From Saposhnikovia divaricata (Eukaryota; Streptophyta; Magnoliopsida; Apiales; Apiaceae): a stretch of DNA of 64,000 nt. This document shows positions 11,048-23,500 of the stretch, in pieces (position 1 is the first letter of the stretch; each line of letters opens with the position of its first letter). The stretch covers positions 200,487,148-200,551,147 of the forward strand of contig CM071598.1 of NCBI GenBank assembly GCA_036435485.1. Reading direction: 5' to 3'. The notes under the pieces were generated by a model. The model did not search any database. It saw only the letters and a list, made by a program, of their open reading frames with translations, and was not told the DNA's origin. Made by a program: the position numbers and the translations under genes.

Positions 11048-11938
11048 TCAGGAAGAATCTGAAAGAATGAATAAGAGAAGAAAGAAGTTGGTGTGTGAAG
11101 CAACAAGAACATTAGAAATACCTTCTTCACCTTTGCGCCTGAAAATTTCCACATGGATGGAACCGTAGCCACAAGGAATAACGTTGTCACAGACAGTAGT
11201 CTGATAAGTGCTGTACTCCTGGTCATGTTTGGCCTCAAAAGTTATAAAATAATGAGGTTGTAATTTATTGGCCTTGACCAAGTTGAGATCACTAAGATTC
11301 CATCCCTAATAATTAGAGAAACGCAAGATGATATTAATTAATCAAGAAATTAACAAACAGTAGGTGTGGAGGTGAATAGAATAGGGGGTATTTGTCTCAC
11401 TTTTTTATCTTGTTCAGTTTCAACAGCATAACGCATGAGTTCCTTGGCCCTTTCCCACATCCATGAAGATGATTTTAGTTGCCAAATTTTTTCACTCGGG
11501 ATAGGTGGGGGAGGGAGATCATCGATATCGAATGGCTGGAAAGAAACATTGAAACATTAATAAATAAATACAGAAAGAAAGAATCAATCAATTGAAACAA
11601 CAATTAACAAGTAAGTTATAATATATATAAGCATAGACATAGACATAGACATTATCAATTCGTCTCTGGTGATAAGCGCGGGCTTCATCCCTGAGCTTTT
11701 CATCATCAATGAATCCGAAGTCGTCATACTTCTCGTTCAGTTTCTCTATCGCTATTCGAACTGTCTCCTCATCTACCCAATCACCATCATCCTCGTCCGA
11801 AATTTGCTCCTCGTCAACATTATTAACGTTAGTCGTGATCTCCTTCTCATCCGTCTTTTGCTTTTTCCCAGGTAATTCCCAGACCCATGACCTCTCTCTC
11901 TCTTTATTAATAATCGGAGCTGCTGATTCGATTTCCAT
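11048..11938 (-). CDS. Three-exon plant gene, tentative cystatin-related fold
   Basis: Exon 1 (11651-11938) starts with ATG and encodes an acidic leader with GDWVDEETVRIAIEKLNEKY. Exon 2 (11401-11535) encodes PFDIDDLPPPPIPSEKIWQL and a W-rich stretch. Exon 3 (from 11305 leftward) encodes HYFITFEAKHDQEYSTYQTT and ends near HVEIFRRK. All borders are GT-AG and phase 0, and the frame stays open throughout. After FRRK a donor may lie at 11122 or 11131; otherwise the frame runs on to a stop at 11048. The YFITFEAK...YQTTV...VEIFRRK pattern resembles the plant cystatin-related/UPF0725 group, but the match is short. Function is not known. The exons, promoter signals and lack of lesions suggest a living host gene in a repeat-rich setting. 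Confidence 0.6.
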
Positions 11939-11954
11939 GATCGACGAACAACGA

Positions 11955-12046
11955 TTTAGGGTTTTTAGATTTGGGGAAAGAAGACCCGGATGTTTTGTCT
12001 TTTTACTTTATTTATTATTATTTTTAATCTTCTTAATTTATAAGGG
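11955..12046 (-). promoter_or_regulatory. Promoter region: TATA box and telo-box
   Basis: On the minus strand CTTATAAATTAAG (about 12036-12046) lies roughly 100 bp upstream of the ATG at 11938. The telo-box AAAAACCCTAAA (about 11955-11967) lies between. Telo-boxes are common in the 5' region of plant growth and translation genes. The spacing suits a short 5' leader. Confidence 0.5.
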
Positions 12047-12059
12047 ACGAGCATTGTTA

Positions 12060-12926
12060 TAAAAATCATTCATCGCTATAACTATAAATCGGTTGAGGTA
12101 TCGATTTAAGATTAATCGGATAATTGGGATTAATTAGAAGGATTAATACGAGTATTAATTGGATATTATAATAATATTTAATATAGTAGTCTAATATACA
12201 ATTGAATATATCATTTTAAATAAATTCATAGGATTAATCGGATTTCAGAAATTGAATCGGTTGGCTACGTTATAAAGGATTAATCGGGGATTAATCGGTT
12301 AAATCGGAGATTTTTAGAACCATGGGATGAGGATGCGTTTCCCCTATTTCTATTTTGAGAAAAAGCACCTTGATTGATTTCAGAGAACTTTTGATGAAAT
12401 ACTTAAAAAATAGATTTTAAATTTGATTGGGCTCGTAGGGTTAATTAAAAAATTTTGATTTTACAAAAATGTCCATCACATATTTATATATAAATCTCAT
12501 GTATCAACTTACCTGATATAAATTTCAGGCTCCCTAATCTCTCTTGTATTTATCTTTTCTATTTCTGCTAGATTTCTACGAACATTAATATTTTATTTTA
12601 AAAATGTTAAATTTTTTAAATTTTAAAGAGTTTTAATAAAGTTGTATATTTTTATTTTCTTTAAATTTTATATCTATACATGATCATGGTAATTAATTAT
12701 ATATAATTAAAGAGAAAAAAGAACCTAAAATGTATCGTAGGTAATTTCCTAAGATTATAATACAAAATAATAATATATTGATAAATTTTAAATGAATTCT
12801 TGTTTTACAAAAATACCCCTCTCATGTTTTTATATAAAATCCCATGTATCTCACCTAACTTACCTAATATATACCTTATACTCCTTAATCTCATAATTAA
12901 AGTAGTTAACAAATTCTAATTATATA
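12060..12926. other. AT-rich intergenic sequence with GATTAATCGG repeats
   Basis: GATTAATCGG-like words recur between 12090 and 12310. A diverged ~100-bp duplication (TTTTACAAAAATGTCC... and TTTTACAAAAATACCC...) lies at about 12460 and 12800. No gene is seen. Confidence 0.5.
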
Positions 12927-13934
12927 CTAGCTTATAATCCGTGCGATGCACGGGTTTCTTTTAATATGTTATAAATTTTATTTTATGCTATAATTTTATT
13001 TTTTTATAATCATTATTTTGTAAAAAATATTTAAATATTATTTTAATATAATTTAATAAAAATTTAGTTAATGATATGCATGATTTAAAATTTATATTAT
13101 AGAATTTTAAGTTAAATATGTCGTTGACGGGATTCGAAACTTGAATTTTTAGTAAAGTACTTGAATATAATTACATCTAACGGTTCTTATTAATTACTAA
13201 AAATCTAACAGCAAAATGATGTAATATTTTTGGGTATACATTAATGATTGTAAAATTATGTGTTTTAAAACTTATATTATAAAATTTTAAAAAAAAAATA
13301 TGTCGTTGACAGAATTCGAACCTTGAAATTTTAGTAAATTAATTTAAACATATAATATATCCAATCATTAGATCTAACAGTTCTGATTTTTGACACTATC
13401 ATTATTCGTTGTATACAGATTTTTATTATATTTTGTTAGTGATTAGACGATATAGGGTTATATTTTTGGGTATATATTAATTATTGTAAGATTATATTCT
13501 AAAATAAAGTGAACGTGTTTTATTTAGAAAGAAATATTATTGATCAGAAGATACGATATTTTAGGTGTTTATAAAAAGGTAATATCATCAATCAATTAAA
13601 AGTAAACCTCTTTTAATTAAATAAAGGCAATCAACTAATTATCACTAATTATATTATTTTACTATTTATTTTAATAATTAGGATGACCGTGCTGAAAATC
13701 GAACCGACAAACTTAATAACATGTTTTAATTAGAAAGAAAATATTAATGATTGAAAGATATTATAGGATTGACTTTAGGTTTTTATAAATGGCAATATAT
13801 TCAACTAAAAGTAAATGTGAAAAAGACAATAAGTTAATTACCATTAATTATATTATGTTATTATTTATTTTAATAAATAGGATAACTAAACCGAAAACCA
13901 AAATTTTCAATGTTTCGGCTTTAATATAATAGTA
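12927..13934 (-). mobile_element. Non-autonomous Helitron 1
   Basis: In minus orientation the element ends CCCGTGCATCGCACGG (hairpin) - ATTATAAG - CTAG, followed by T: a canonical Helitron 3' end. Its other edge at 13934 reads TACTATTATATTAAAGCCG, a plant Helitron-type 5' start, although the expected leading TC is missing where the next element abuts. There is no coding capacity. Confidence 0.65.
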
Positions 13935-14481
13935 CTAGCTTATCACTCGTGCGATGCACGGGTTTCTTTTAAAATGTTATAAATGTTATTTTATGCTATA
14001 ATTAAGTTTTTATATAATCATTATTTTGTAAAAATTATTTTAATATTATTTTAATATAATTTAATACTATAAATTTAGTTAACGATATGCATGATTTAAA
14101 ATTTATATTATAGAATTTTAAGTTAAATATGTCATTGCCGGGATTCGAAACTTGAATTTTTAGTAAAGTACTTTAATGATTAATCATAAAATATACCTTA
14201 TAATTACATCAACGGTTCTTATTAATTGCTAAAAATCTAACAGCAAAACGGTGTAATATTTTTGGGTATACATTAATGATTGCAAAATTATGTGGTTTAA
14301 AACTTATATTATAAAATTTTAAAAAAATATGTCATTAACAGAATTCGAACCTTGAAATTTTAGTAAATTAATTTAAAAATATAATATATCTAATCATTAG
14401 ATCTAACGGTTATGATTTTTTACTAAAAATCTAACGATCATTATTCGTTGTATACAGATTTCTATTATATTTTGTTAGTGA
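13935..14481 (-). mobile_element. Helitron 2, partial relative of Helitron 1
   Basis: CTAG at 13935-13938 with the hairpin CGTGCGATGCACG is a second 3' end in the same orientation. About 540 bp follow Helitron 1 closely (shared ATGATATGCATGATTTAAAA and GGATTCGAAACTTGAA). Its 5' part is replaced by the next element from 14482. Confidence 0.6.
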
Positions 14482-15343
14482 CTAGCTTATAATCCGTGCA
14501 ACGCACGGTTCTTTTTATAATATTTATAATTATTTAAGGAATATTATTTAAGGAATTTTCAAAATGTATATTAATTACACTCTCTATCCCATTCATTTGT
14601 TAACACTTTTCTTTTTGGAAAGTCATCTTAATTTTTTAACATTTTTCAAAATAGTAAATTTTTATTTACTATTTTTGGTAGACCTATCACTTTACATCCA
14701 TTTCCTTCCCTTTTCTTTACTCTCTTTGCCCATCCCAAATGTTAAGAATAAAAAAGAACGGAGGGAATAATATTTATTTGTGTTAAATTTGATTTTTATC
14801 AAATAAATTTTAATATTTTATCGAAGAAAATAAAGAATTCTTAAATTTGAATATTTTAGAGAAAAATTAATCAAATTTGAATATAAATAAATAAACAATT
14901 ATTATTTATTAGATTTCACACGATCAATACTATATTTGCTCTACTTAAATTCTAAAAATCAAATTTAGACACATTTACCGCACATGCAAAACTCAAAATC
15001 ATCTTTAATTTAGTGATGATTTAACAATTATTATCTAAATGAAACCACCCATAAATTGAAGAGAAAACAAAGTTATGAATATTTACATTGAGAATTTTAC
15101 TTAATTTTGAAAACCTTTTTATATTTGATTTATATTATTAAAATTTGGTTTTTATTTGAATATAATCCTATTATTAATTAAATAAACTTTTTAAATTAGA
15201 TCTAACGTTTCTCATTTATCTATTTAAAATTTAAAAGTCCGTGCTATTTTAGTCATCAAGGTCATACGAACCATACTACCATATCACCAAAAAACTGGAT
15301 AAGATTTTTTTTACGCTTATTATATATTAAAATATAGTACTGA
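14482..15343 (-). mobile_element. Helitron 3 (tentative)
   Basis: CTAG at 14482-14485 follows the hairpin-like CCGTGCGTTGCACGG read on the minus strand. A candidate 5' start, TCAGTACTATATTTTAATAT, has its first base at 15343. The outer bases are A (14481) and T (15344), as expected for insertion at an AT dinucleotide. The interior is AT-rich and non-coding. The left end is firm; the right end is an inference. Confidence 0.5.
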
Positions 15344-15509
15344 TAAAATAATATATAATTGGCTAACATGTATTTATATATTACACTTTATTTTGTAAAC
15401 GTTATATATTTATCTAAAAAAATAATAATTTATTGACTTTTTTATTGCGTTATATATGATGTTTTTTTTGTTATAAATTGACATAAATCATATGCAAAGG
15501 GATGGCAAT

Positions 15510-15532
15510 TGTAATATCCGTAATTTTAGATG

Positions 15533-15603
<71 letters not shown>

Positions 15604-17694
15604 TGTAATTAGAAAAGATTTAGGAAAAAATAATAATAATAAAATAATAGGTCATAGAATTCTATTCGCAATTGGTGATTGATGGGCTGGTTATATAAAT
15701 ACATACTACGACCCACTTTTTATTTTCACAAAACACAAACCCTTCGAAGAAGCTGTGAGCCGCAACCGAGTGGAGACAACAGTGAGGGGTAGTGCTTGGT
15801 CTGCTGTGCGAGGTACCATACATTAGCTATTTAGTTATTTTTTTTTCTATTGCAACACTGATCATTCAGGGGATAGTCTACTTGTTTCTATTTGTAAGTT
15901 TTAAATAGCAATAAAGAATGCGTATATAAATCGGTTGTGATGTTCCCTTTTGCAATATTTAATTTTCATATACATGATTATGATTTAATAATTGATTTAT
16001 ACATATCATAAATCATGAAAAGTGATATTGTAGTCGAGTTTTCGATTCCATGATGATGATATTTTATAATTATTATTGTATTATTGAGAACTAATCTTTT
16101 GTTTAACATATTTTTATATTAACTTATTAATTATCTGCATACTTGATTATTATTATATAGCTAAGTATATTAAGATTTTGAGGTTACGAATTTATGTGAT
16201 ATTTTAAAAGTTTAATGATGACCTTGTTTTTACACATATTTGATAGCTTCCAGGAGTTTAAAACCGGTTTCATATTTGAATGTTAATATAATATACATAC
16301 ATAGGACACTATAAATATTATTATTATATTCATTTGATTTGTTAACCTCGTAGACTCGTACAGCAACTAGGCACTTTGTTCTGGTCTAGTTTTGGTAGTC
16401 ATGTTTGTACATGTATTAATATTAATACTGTCTTTAGTCCCGAAATGTTTTAGTTAAAATATTATTTAATTGATAGCTCGTGTTTTGTTAGTTGTATTTT
16501 ATAATTAACTAACGAGTCATAATTTTGTATAAGTTATCTTCTGTATTGTGAAAGAAAATATTTTATAGTTATCAATTATATTTTGTAATTAGATCGGGAG
16601 CGGGGGAATTAGCGGATCATTTGTGGATATCGTGAGTGTTTGAGATCGTTATTCTCGAGGTACGGATTCTCTCTTCTTTTTATTCAGCGCTATTCATCTT
16701 AGAATTAATTATTTTAAATCAATATTGTCCTCTTATCTATTCACTTGATTTTAATTGTTTTGACTGTTCGGATTTAATAAAAATGTTTTGACTCGTTGAT
16801 TTTGGAAAGTGATCTTTATATCTATTTTGGAAATATTTAAATATCTGTTTCTGCGACTTTCTGAAAATTTGTAAATTATATATTTGTTGGAAATGTTCAA
16901 ATATTTGTTTATTGTTGATTTAAAGATTTTTCGAAGTACATTATTTGAACCCTTAGCGATATAGGGTATACCGAGTTAACCAGCTGTAGGGGTACTACAG
17001 CCATGTCATTGCGGCACCAGTGACATGACACTTCCGTGGCAGTGTGATTGGTCACGGCGTATCCTTCTGATAGCTCAGGTGGCGAGCTTTTGCGCATTTT
17101 GATATTTGTTTCAGGATACGTGGGTGCACCCAGATTTTGATTTGATTTGTGATTTGATCTGGCGGTGACGTTGTATATGTCGTACACGTTATCCGATTTG
17201 TTGCACACATTAGGTACCCTGTGATGTGTGTATCTGTATCTGTATCTGTTCTGATCTCGGTATGAAATATCTTAACCCCTCGTTGCTTCAGCCATGCATA
17301 TTTTTAAAATAAATGTTTTATTATAACTGTCAAATATTCATATCTATTTTTCCATTTTATAAATTGTATTCCAAATCCGTACTGGGCGTTTGGCTCATGC
17401 CGTATTCTTTTTCTGGCAGGTGCTTAGGGGGATCTGGGACTGTGTGATGGAGTGCTACCCATTATTTCGTTGCTTAGGATTTATGGACTTCTAGAATTAT
17501 TTACACTTGATTATTTATTTAGGGAATTGTGGTTTTTCGTATTTATTGGTTTGAACTGTAATTTGGAGGTTTATTTAAATTGTGGAGATTATTAGACTGT
17601 TTAATTGTTATTTAGAGAATTATTTTAGTGCTCTGTTTGCAGGTTTATGGACTATTAGTAATATCTCCTCCCATTTTAGGAAGGGGGTGTTACA
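15510..17694. mobile_element. Solo LTR of a Ty3-gypsy (chromovirus-like) element
   Basis: The 2185-bp unit starts TGTAATATCC and ends GGGGGTGTTACA, flanked by the 5-bp duplication GCAAT (15505-15509 and 17695-17699). The unoccupied site GGCAATCGAAAG is present at 27486-27495 in the duplicated block. A TATA-like TTATATAAAT lies at 15691-15700, in the right place for an LTR promoter on the plus strand. No internal element sequence remains, so the two LTRs have recombined. The class is judged from the TGTAA...TTACA ends and the length. Confidence 0.88.
15532..15602. repeat. (ATA)n microsatellite, about 23 units
   Basis: An uninterrupted trinucleotide run near the left end of the solo LTR. Confidence 0.95.
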
Positions 17695-17715
17695 GCAATC
17701 GAAAGTTAATTAGTA

Positions 17716-17947
17716 CTCCCTCCGTGCCACTCATTTCTTTACATGTTTTTAACACTACTAGACACGTATTTTAAGGTGTATATAAAGTATAGTTCCATAA
17801 CTTTTTTTTTAAATTTTCTTTTTTTGAAAAAAAATTTAAACATTAAATATTTATTCAGAAGAAAAAAATTAAAAATAAATTATAGAACTATACTTTTTAG
17901 GAGCCTTAAAATGCATGTCACGTCCCCGTCCCCTAATGTAAACAATT
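17716..17947. mobile_element. Stowaway MITE, truncated
   Basis: It starts CTCCCTCCGTGCCACTC after TA (17714-17715) and matches 27508-27741. It is cut at ACAATT (17947), where copy B begins. The last ~14 bp, with the right inverted repeat, are missing here but present in the partner copy. Confidence 0.85.
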
Positions 17948-19186
17948 CCTATCCTAACCACCAATTAATATAAATATTAATCCTAGGTTATGTTGATTGG
18001 GTCTTAACTTAGGTTTTCTCTTCCAAGTCCACCTAAATTACTGATTCAATCTCAAGGGTGATCAATCTTTGAGAAGCATTAAACACAAATCAATATAAAC
18101 AATTAATACGACCACAAAAACAGAGAATAGAATACAACTTATATATTAACAAAAGAATACATTAAAGGCCTAGAGAGAAAATTAGTTCATCATATCAAAA
18201 GAAACCAATACACAAGAGTATGTAAACATGATGAAAAAGTAAGGAGAATATATGAAATCTGTATTCGCAGCAATCTCTTCTTCCCAAGCTTTTTCCCTCT
18301 TGCAAGTAGCCTCCTTTTCTCTTCTCTAGCAACGTCCGTAATACGTAAAACCTAATAATCTCTGTTGTATCTATCTGTCTCTAAAATAAAAGTATTTTAA
18401 TGCTTTTAGGAAAAAATACAAATACGTTTCCTAAACTGGTTCTGTTTTACAAGGAAAATTCATAACTGACTTTTCTTCAGTACTTCTGGGCTGATTTAGT
18501 TGTAATTTGATATCTGAATCACTTTAAAATTAAAGAGAATTCTGTTATCTTCGCTTGGGCTGTTAAACCGTCTAAAACTGACTTGTAGAACTCAAGATAT
18601 GGCTCAAACAATAAAGTTTGCGCGTACAGCCCAACAATCCGAATTTCCTCTAAAAAAATCTCCAAATTAAGCTCTTTATTCTCCAATCCATCCAAGTTTA
18701 GGATTTATTGCTTCCTACAATAAAAAATTAAAATTTATTTAATAAAAATCCAATTAAATACGAAATAAAATTAATACGAGGAATAAAATCATGTAAAACA
18801 CCTATAAATATATACTCTATCAGTCGCGTTCTACTTAGAACTAGAACTGACCAAACCGTAGAACTAAGTGTGCAAATTTTTTTCATGTAAATTACTTTCT
18901 TTTTTTTTTTGCAAATCATTGTTTTAATTTTTATATGTCATGCAATATTAAAGAAAACATTTTGTTGTGCAGAATAAGAATGTAAATTTGTATCTAAATA
19001 GTGAATATGAATATATGTTGATCTTTTATAAACAGAAGTAACTCTAAAATTTTTAATTTTTTTTTATGAACAAGATATGTATATGTATGTATGACTGTAT
19101 GTGTCTTGAAAAATAATTATTATTTTCATTTTACCTTCTCTTTGGGTTATAATTTGTAAGTAGCTTTCTTGTTATATTCTTAGCAA
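17945..19186. repeat. Segmental duplication, copy B, left part
   Basis: It matches 5797-6985, then jumps to 8262-8341 without the XRN first exon and the two MITEs. It ends at base A19186, the Helitron insertion point. Confidence 0.88.
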
Positions 19187-19196
19187 CTAGCATGAA

Positions 19197-19217
19197 GACC
19201 CGTGCAAGGCACGGGTC
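19197..19217 (-). other. Helitron 3' terminal hairpin
   Basis: Nine-base-pair perfect arms (GACCCGTGC/GCACGGGTC) with a 3-nt loop, ending six bases before CTAG. This is the presumed stop signal for rolling-circle transposition. Confidence 0.9.
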
Positions 19218-19599
19218 ACTTTCTAGTATATGTTAAAAAATTTCGAGGAGTTGCAAAGTCATTCAGTCCTATATATTTGTCAACACCTATACCTGGATTT
19301 TGATGAATATCTCTTGCATCTTTGAACGCTAAACACTATTTGCAATTTGTAAAATTTTAAAAAGGGTATAAAATGAGGTTGCAAGTAGTCATGGAAATTT
19401 AACCACATAGGGAATGCTATTAACAAAATTTCATAAGCTACATGACAGGTCATATGAAGAACTGTGTGTTACATATCGCGCTGTGATGCAACATATAATG
19501 ACTGTAAATCTGCAAGTGCCATTTGCTCTAAGTTCCGAATGGCAGAACTGAATATTACTGAAGATAATTTAGCAAAAAAAGAATATTACTGAAGATATC

Positions 19600-19990
19600 C
19601 GATCCCTGCTCATGAAATCAACTTACTGGCCAAGATAAGTGCCCCAAATAAGCATAGCAATTTAAATTGTCTGAATTCCACATAAGCAGAACCGGAAGTA
19701 TCTTTAGACGTTGACGTTGGGGGCGCAGGTACATTAGTAAAATCTCCGAAAGTTGAGTTTGCCAGCACATGATAGTTTTGAGATACAAAATATTTTATCA
19801 TAATATTTGCGCTAGTTTCGCACTCCCTAAAAATCTTAAAAACACAGCTATGCTACGTTTCTAAACTGAAAAGACTTTGGTTAGTAATTATGCAATGTTG
19901 CAAACCTTGCAAATTGAAATGGATTGGCATCCACAGATAAGCTCTCCATTTGCCCGATCTACAGCAGCAAGGGCTGTGTATATGATTGCA
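19600..19990 (-). pseudogene. Unidentified captured gene fragment
   Basis: The minus strand carries exon-like LAAVDRANGELICGCQ near 19940-19985, and NSTFGDFTNVPAPPTSTSKD followed by a hydrophobic FKLLCLFGALILASKLIS near 19610-19760. The latter could be a C-terminal membrane segment. I do not recognise the family. It lies downstream of the kinesin exons on the same strand but does not match the kinesin-5 tail. Confidence 0.35.
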
Positions 19991-20555
19991 GGCCAATATC
20001 TTTATTAGATTTATAGCCGCATGAATATATCACAATTATGGGGAAAAAAATTTCATAGTGGATGGTATATTCAAATAACCATGGCAGGAAACAACCATTG
20101 TTATATACGAATAACCAAACATACAAAGATTTATGACCATGTTGCGCACAATATTGACATGGTTAGCTTATCTAAATCTCAGGAACTTAAAGTTCAACTC
20201 TAAAAGCTCACAATTAGTAAAGCGCAAGTGCAGTCCCAGTGAGTCTTTCGCATTGATTTTTCTAATAAATTTCACATATCTATAATATTAAAGTAATCTT
20301 GCCTTCCCATTACCATCTCTTTAGCAAAGCAAAATCTTAATGCACAACTGAAACAAATATTTATGTGCGCACATTCACAAAACCCCGGGAATCATTTAAT
20401 TCATGATACAAAAGGCAATACATTGCTTCTATTTGAGTCCAAGCAAATTCACCTGGTATAAAACCAAGCGCCAAGACTTGTTGCACAGAGAATTCATTAA
20501 TTTTTGTAATGATGTTCATTACTTAATACCAAGTATAAACGAACAAGATACTCAC

Positions 20556-23500
20556 GGTCTATGGAAGCAATGAAATTCTTGCTTGCTGCATTTCCATCTT
20601 CAAGGACAGATGACACAACAGTAGAAAAATTAGAACGTAACATTTGATTAGCATCCACTCCTTCCCTATTATGAAAAGCAAGAAACGTTAATACATCTTA
20701 GGAACATAGAAACCTATTTGTAAGATTTTTCACAAATCTTATTATGTCATTAACAGAAGCAACATTGTTTTTCTCTAGACTAAGCAAGGATTCTTGAGCA
20801 CTGCTCCATTGCTGCTGTCCCATTCTCGCCTTCTGTAAACTGCCATATCATATGATTGAATGTTAAGTTGAACGTTTTTAACAGGAAAATATAAGTTCAA
20901 CACCAGAACATGATTATAGTTTTAATCTGATAATCACAAGCGGCCGATACCATTTCTGGAGAACTTCCTCCATATCTTTCTTTCCACTCTCCACAGCAGT
21001 AGTATCCTCGCTATAATGTGTTTCAGCTTTGCCAATGTAGCTAGACCATTCGACCTTAACGGAAGCTGTTGAATTTTTCATAGTTGACATCTCTTGTTGT
21101 AATTTACTGGTCATACTGGCCGCACTATCTCGAAGGCCAGTGATTGCAGTGGTAACCTGAATAATGTGAAGAGAATCATATGATCAAGAACACAACTTCA
21201 ATGTAAATGCGCAATGGTGATCCAATACATCAGTGATATGAAACCAAGTCAAGAATATCAACTCATAATTAAAGCACGCAAGGGAGTCGATGCACAAAAT
21301 TTCAAACTATATCTTCACTAAATTTATACCAGAAAGAAAAATGTACATTAGTTGCAGATCAAAGAAATGCCATTCATATATATGAGAAAGAAATTGACTG
21401 TTCACCTAATTGCAGATAGAAGATAAAATTTCTGTGATTTAGTATGCTACTATGCTTACAGTTAAATTTCATCCACAAGACTTCCCCAGTAGGCTACTTG
21501 AAACATTTTATAGTAAAAATGAACATGTATTCAATTAAAGCATCAATGAGATTTATAATTCTCAGGTAGACTCATTTTTTAGAAATTGCCGCATAGTTAT
21601 CTGTACATCTAAATAAGACAACTCTTGTCCACACAGAAATATAACCTATACTTCTTCACTGTTCGTTTATTATGCATCTAATGCACCATAAAGAATTATG
21701 CTGCAACCCCAAATAAAGTTAAGTTGTAACAGAAGTCACAGTTAATATTCTAATGATTTATAATTTATAATTTATAATTCTCAGGTAGACTCATTTTTTA
21801 GAACTTGTCGCAACTCGCATAGCTATCTGTACAGCTAAACAAGACGACTCTTGTCCACACAGAAATATAACCTATACTTCTTCACTATTCGTTTATGATG
21901 CATCTAATGCACCATAAAGAATTATGCTGCAACCCAAAATAAAGTAAAGCTGTAACAGAAGTCACAGTTAATATTCTATTGATTTATGAAAATGGAAATT
22001 CGGGACTATATACCAGTTTCTTCTTCCTATAATTTGAGCTGGCAAGTAGTTCTGCAATCTTTTCTAAAATTTGTCTTTCCTCATTGGCGGCACATTCCTG
22101 GGAACAAACAGAGACATTTAGACATTAAATGGAAACACTATATGCATGTTGCTCTGACTTAAATAAAATAGCCTTAGTACCTCAAACTTCTTTTCAAGTT
22201 CAGACAATTTCTGGTCATTGTCTGTTTGTGCTTCCTCTACGATCTCGCTCAAATTGGATGCATGTGTGTCTAATGTATTGAAAAAGTTTACAGTAATCTG
22301 AGAAATTGATCGTGTGGTTTCCATAGCCCTGGAGTGTGCCTGCATAAATTTGGTCAAAATTAGTATAAATAGTATTCGAGATGTTATGCCCACTTTATAA
22401 CTGTAAAAGTAAAAAGAACTAATAACTTCTCGCTGCTGTTGTGCATAAGAAGTCATTTTATCCTCCTGACTGAAGAGACTTCTTTGAAGATCATTAAGTA
22501 GTGTATCAGCCTCTGAGGCTATTGCTTTGAAATGCTGGCATTTTACAAGAGAAAGTCAACACAGACGGTAAAAAAAAATATTTTCAATTACAGAAACAAT
22601 CTTTTAGAGATACATACATCCTCAAGAGCAGATGAATGCTTAGAGACTTCATTGTTTAATTGTCCAACTGTTAATTTAGAATTTTCATCAAGCTCCATTA
22701 CTATGTCATCCAAAGCTTCGATACCAGAACCATACATGGTTTTTAACTTTATTAGCGTTTCTATAAGTTCTTCGGTAGCCTGGATACACAAAAAGAGAAA
22801 GAAAATCTCAGATCACAAACTAAAAAAAAAAGAAACAATAAACATTTTTTGCATTCCAACTCTTACAAAGTCGTACCTCTGCCTTTGTGGATACAAATGA
22901 TTGCATATCTCCTCCATGCCTCTTAATTGCTGCTCTTGTTGTGTGCTGCCACAGTCTTGTGCAAGATTTCAAGTTGCTGGGATAATTGAGCCTGGAATTT
23001 CTGAATAAGGATTTGATTTCCATTTTCTATCTTGTCCTTGCGCTCTGAGTAATCAGCAGTATAAATCACTAAAATATTTTTGATATCTTAATGTTGCATA
23101 CATACCATACTTGGTGAACCGGTTAGACACATCTAATGCAGCACTCTCAAGCTCTTCTCGTAGCTCGAATGCCCGCTCAATAAGTGATCACTCTGACAAT
23201 TAACAAACAACCAAATTTCATTGTCAGAATTTCATAAATGATGAACTATGTGGAGTTCTATTGTCAAATATCAGTTAAAATTTCATAAATGACAAACTAT
23301 GTGGAATACCATTCACCCTTAAAAGTAATATATGGTTAAATTCAGTTGAAGATGGGAAGCACTAACAAATAAGAACTAATGGTTGGCATAATTTGACAAG
23401 AGATGAATACAATTTAAAGCATTCTTCTGCAGAATTAAATTTTGCTGAGTACCTCTGGCTAAGATTTTCCAAGTAACACAGAGAATATTCAACTTACCTG

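Larger units (their letters stand above)
14923..17947. repeat. Direct repeat P (interrupted by a solo LTR)
   Basis: 14923-15509 plus 17695-17947 equals 26905-27741 almost base for base. The extra 2.19 kb in this copy is the solo LTR and one target duplication. The block ends inside a Stowaway MITE at 17945-17947, where ATT is shared with the start of copy B. Confidence 0.9.

Noticed and set aside
13130..13150. GGATTCGAAACTT resembling a tRNA B box
   Set aside because: No A box or acceptor stem at the right spacing; it recurs inside related Helitron copies.
16909..17208. 99-aa minus-strand frame in the solo LTR
   Set aside because: It lies wholly within a non-coding LTR and has no domain.
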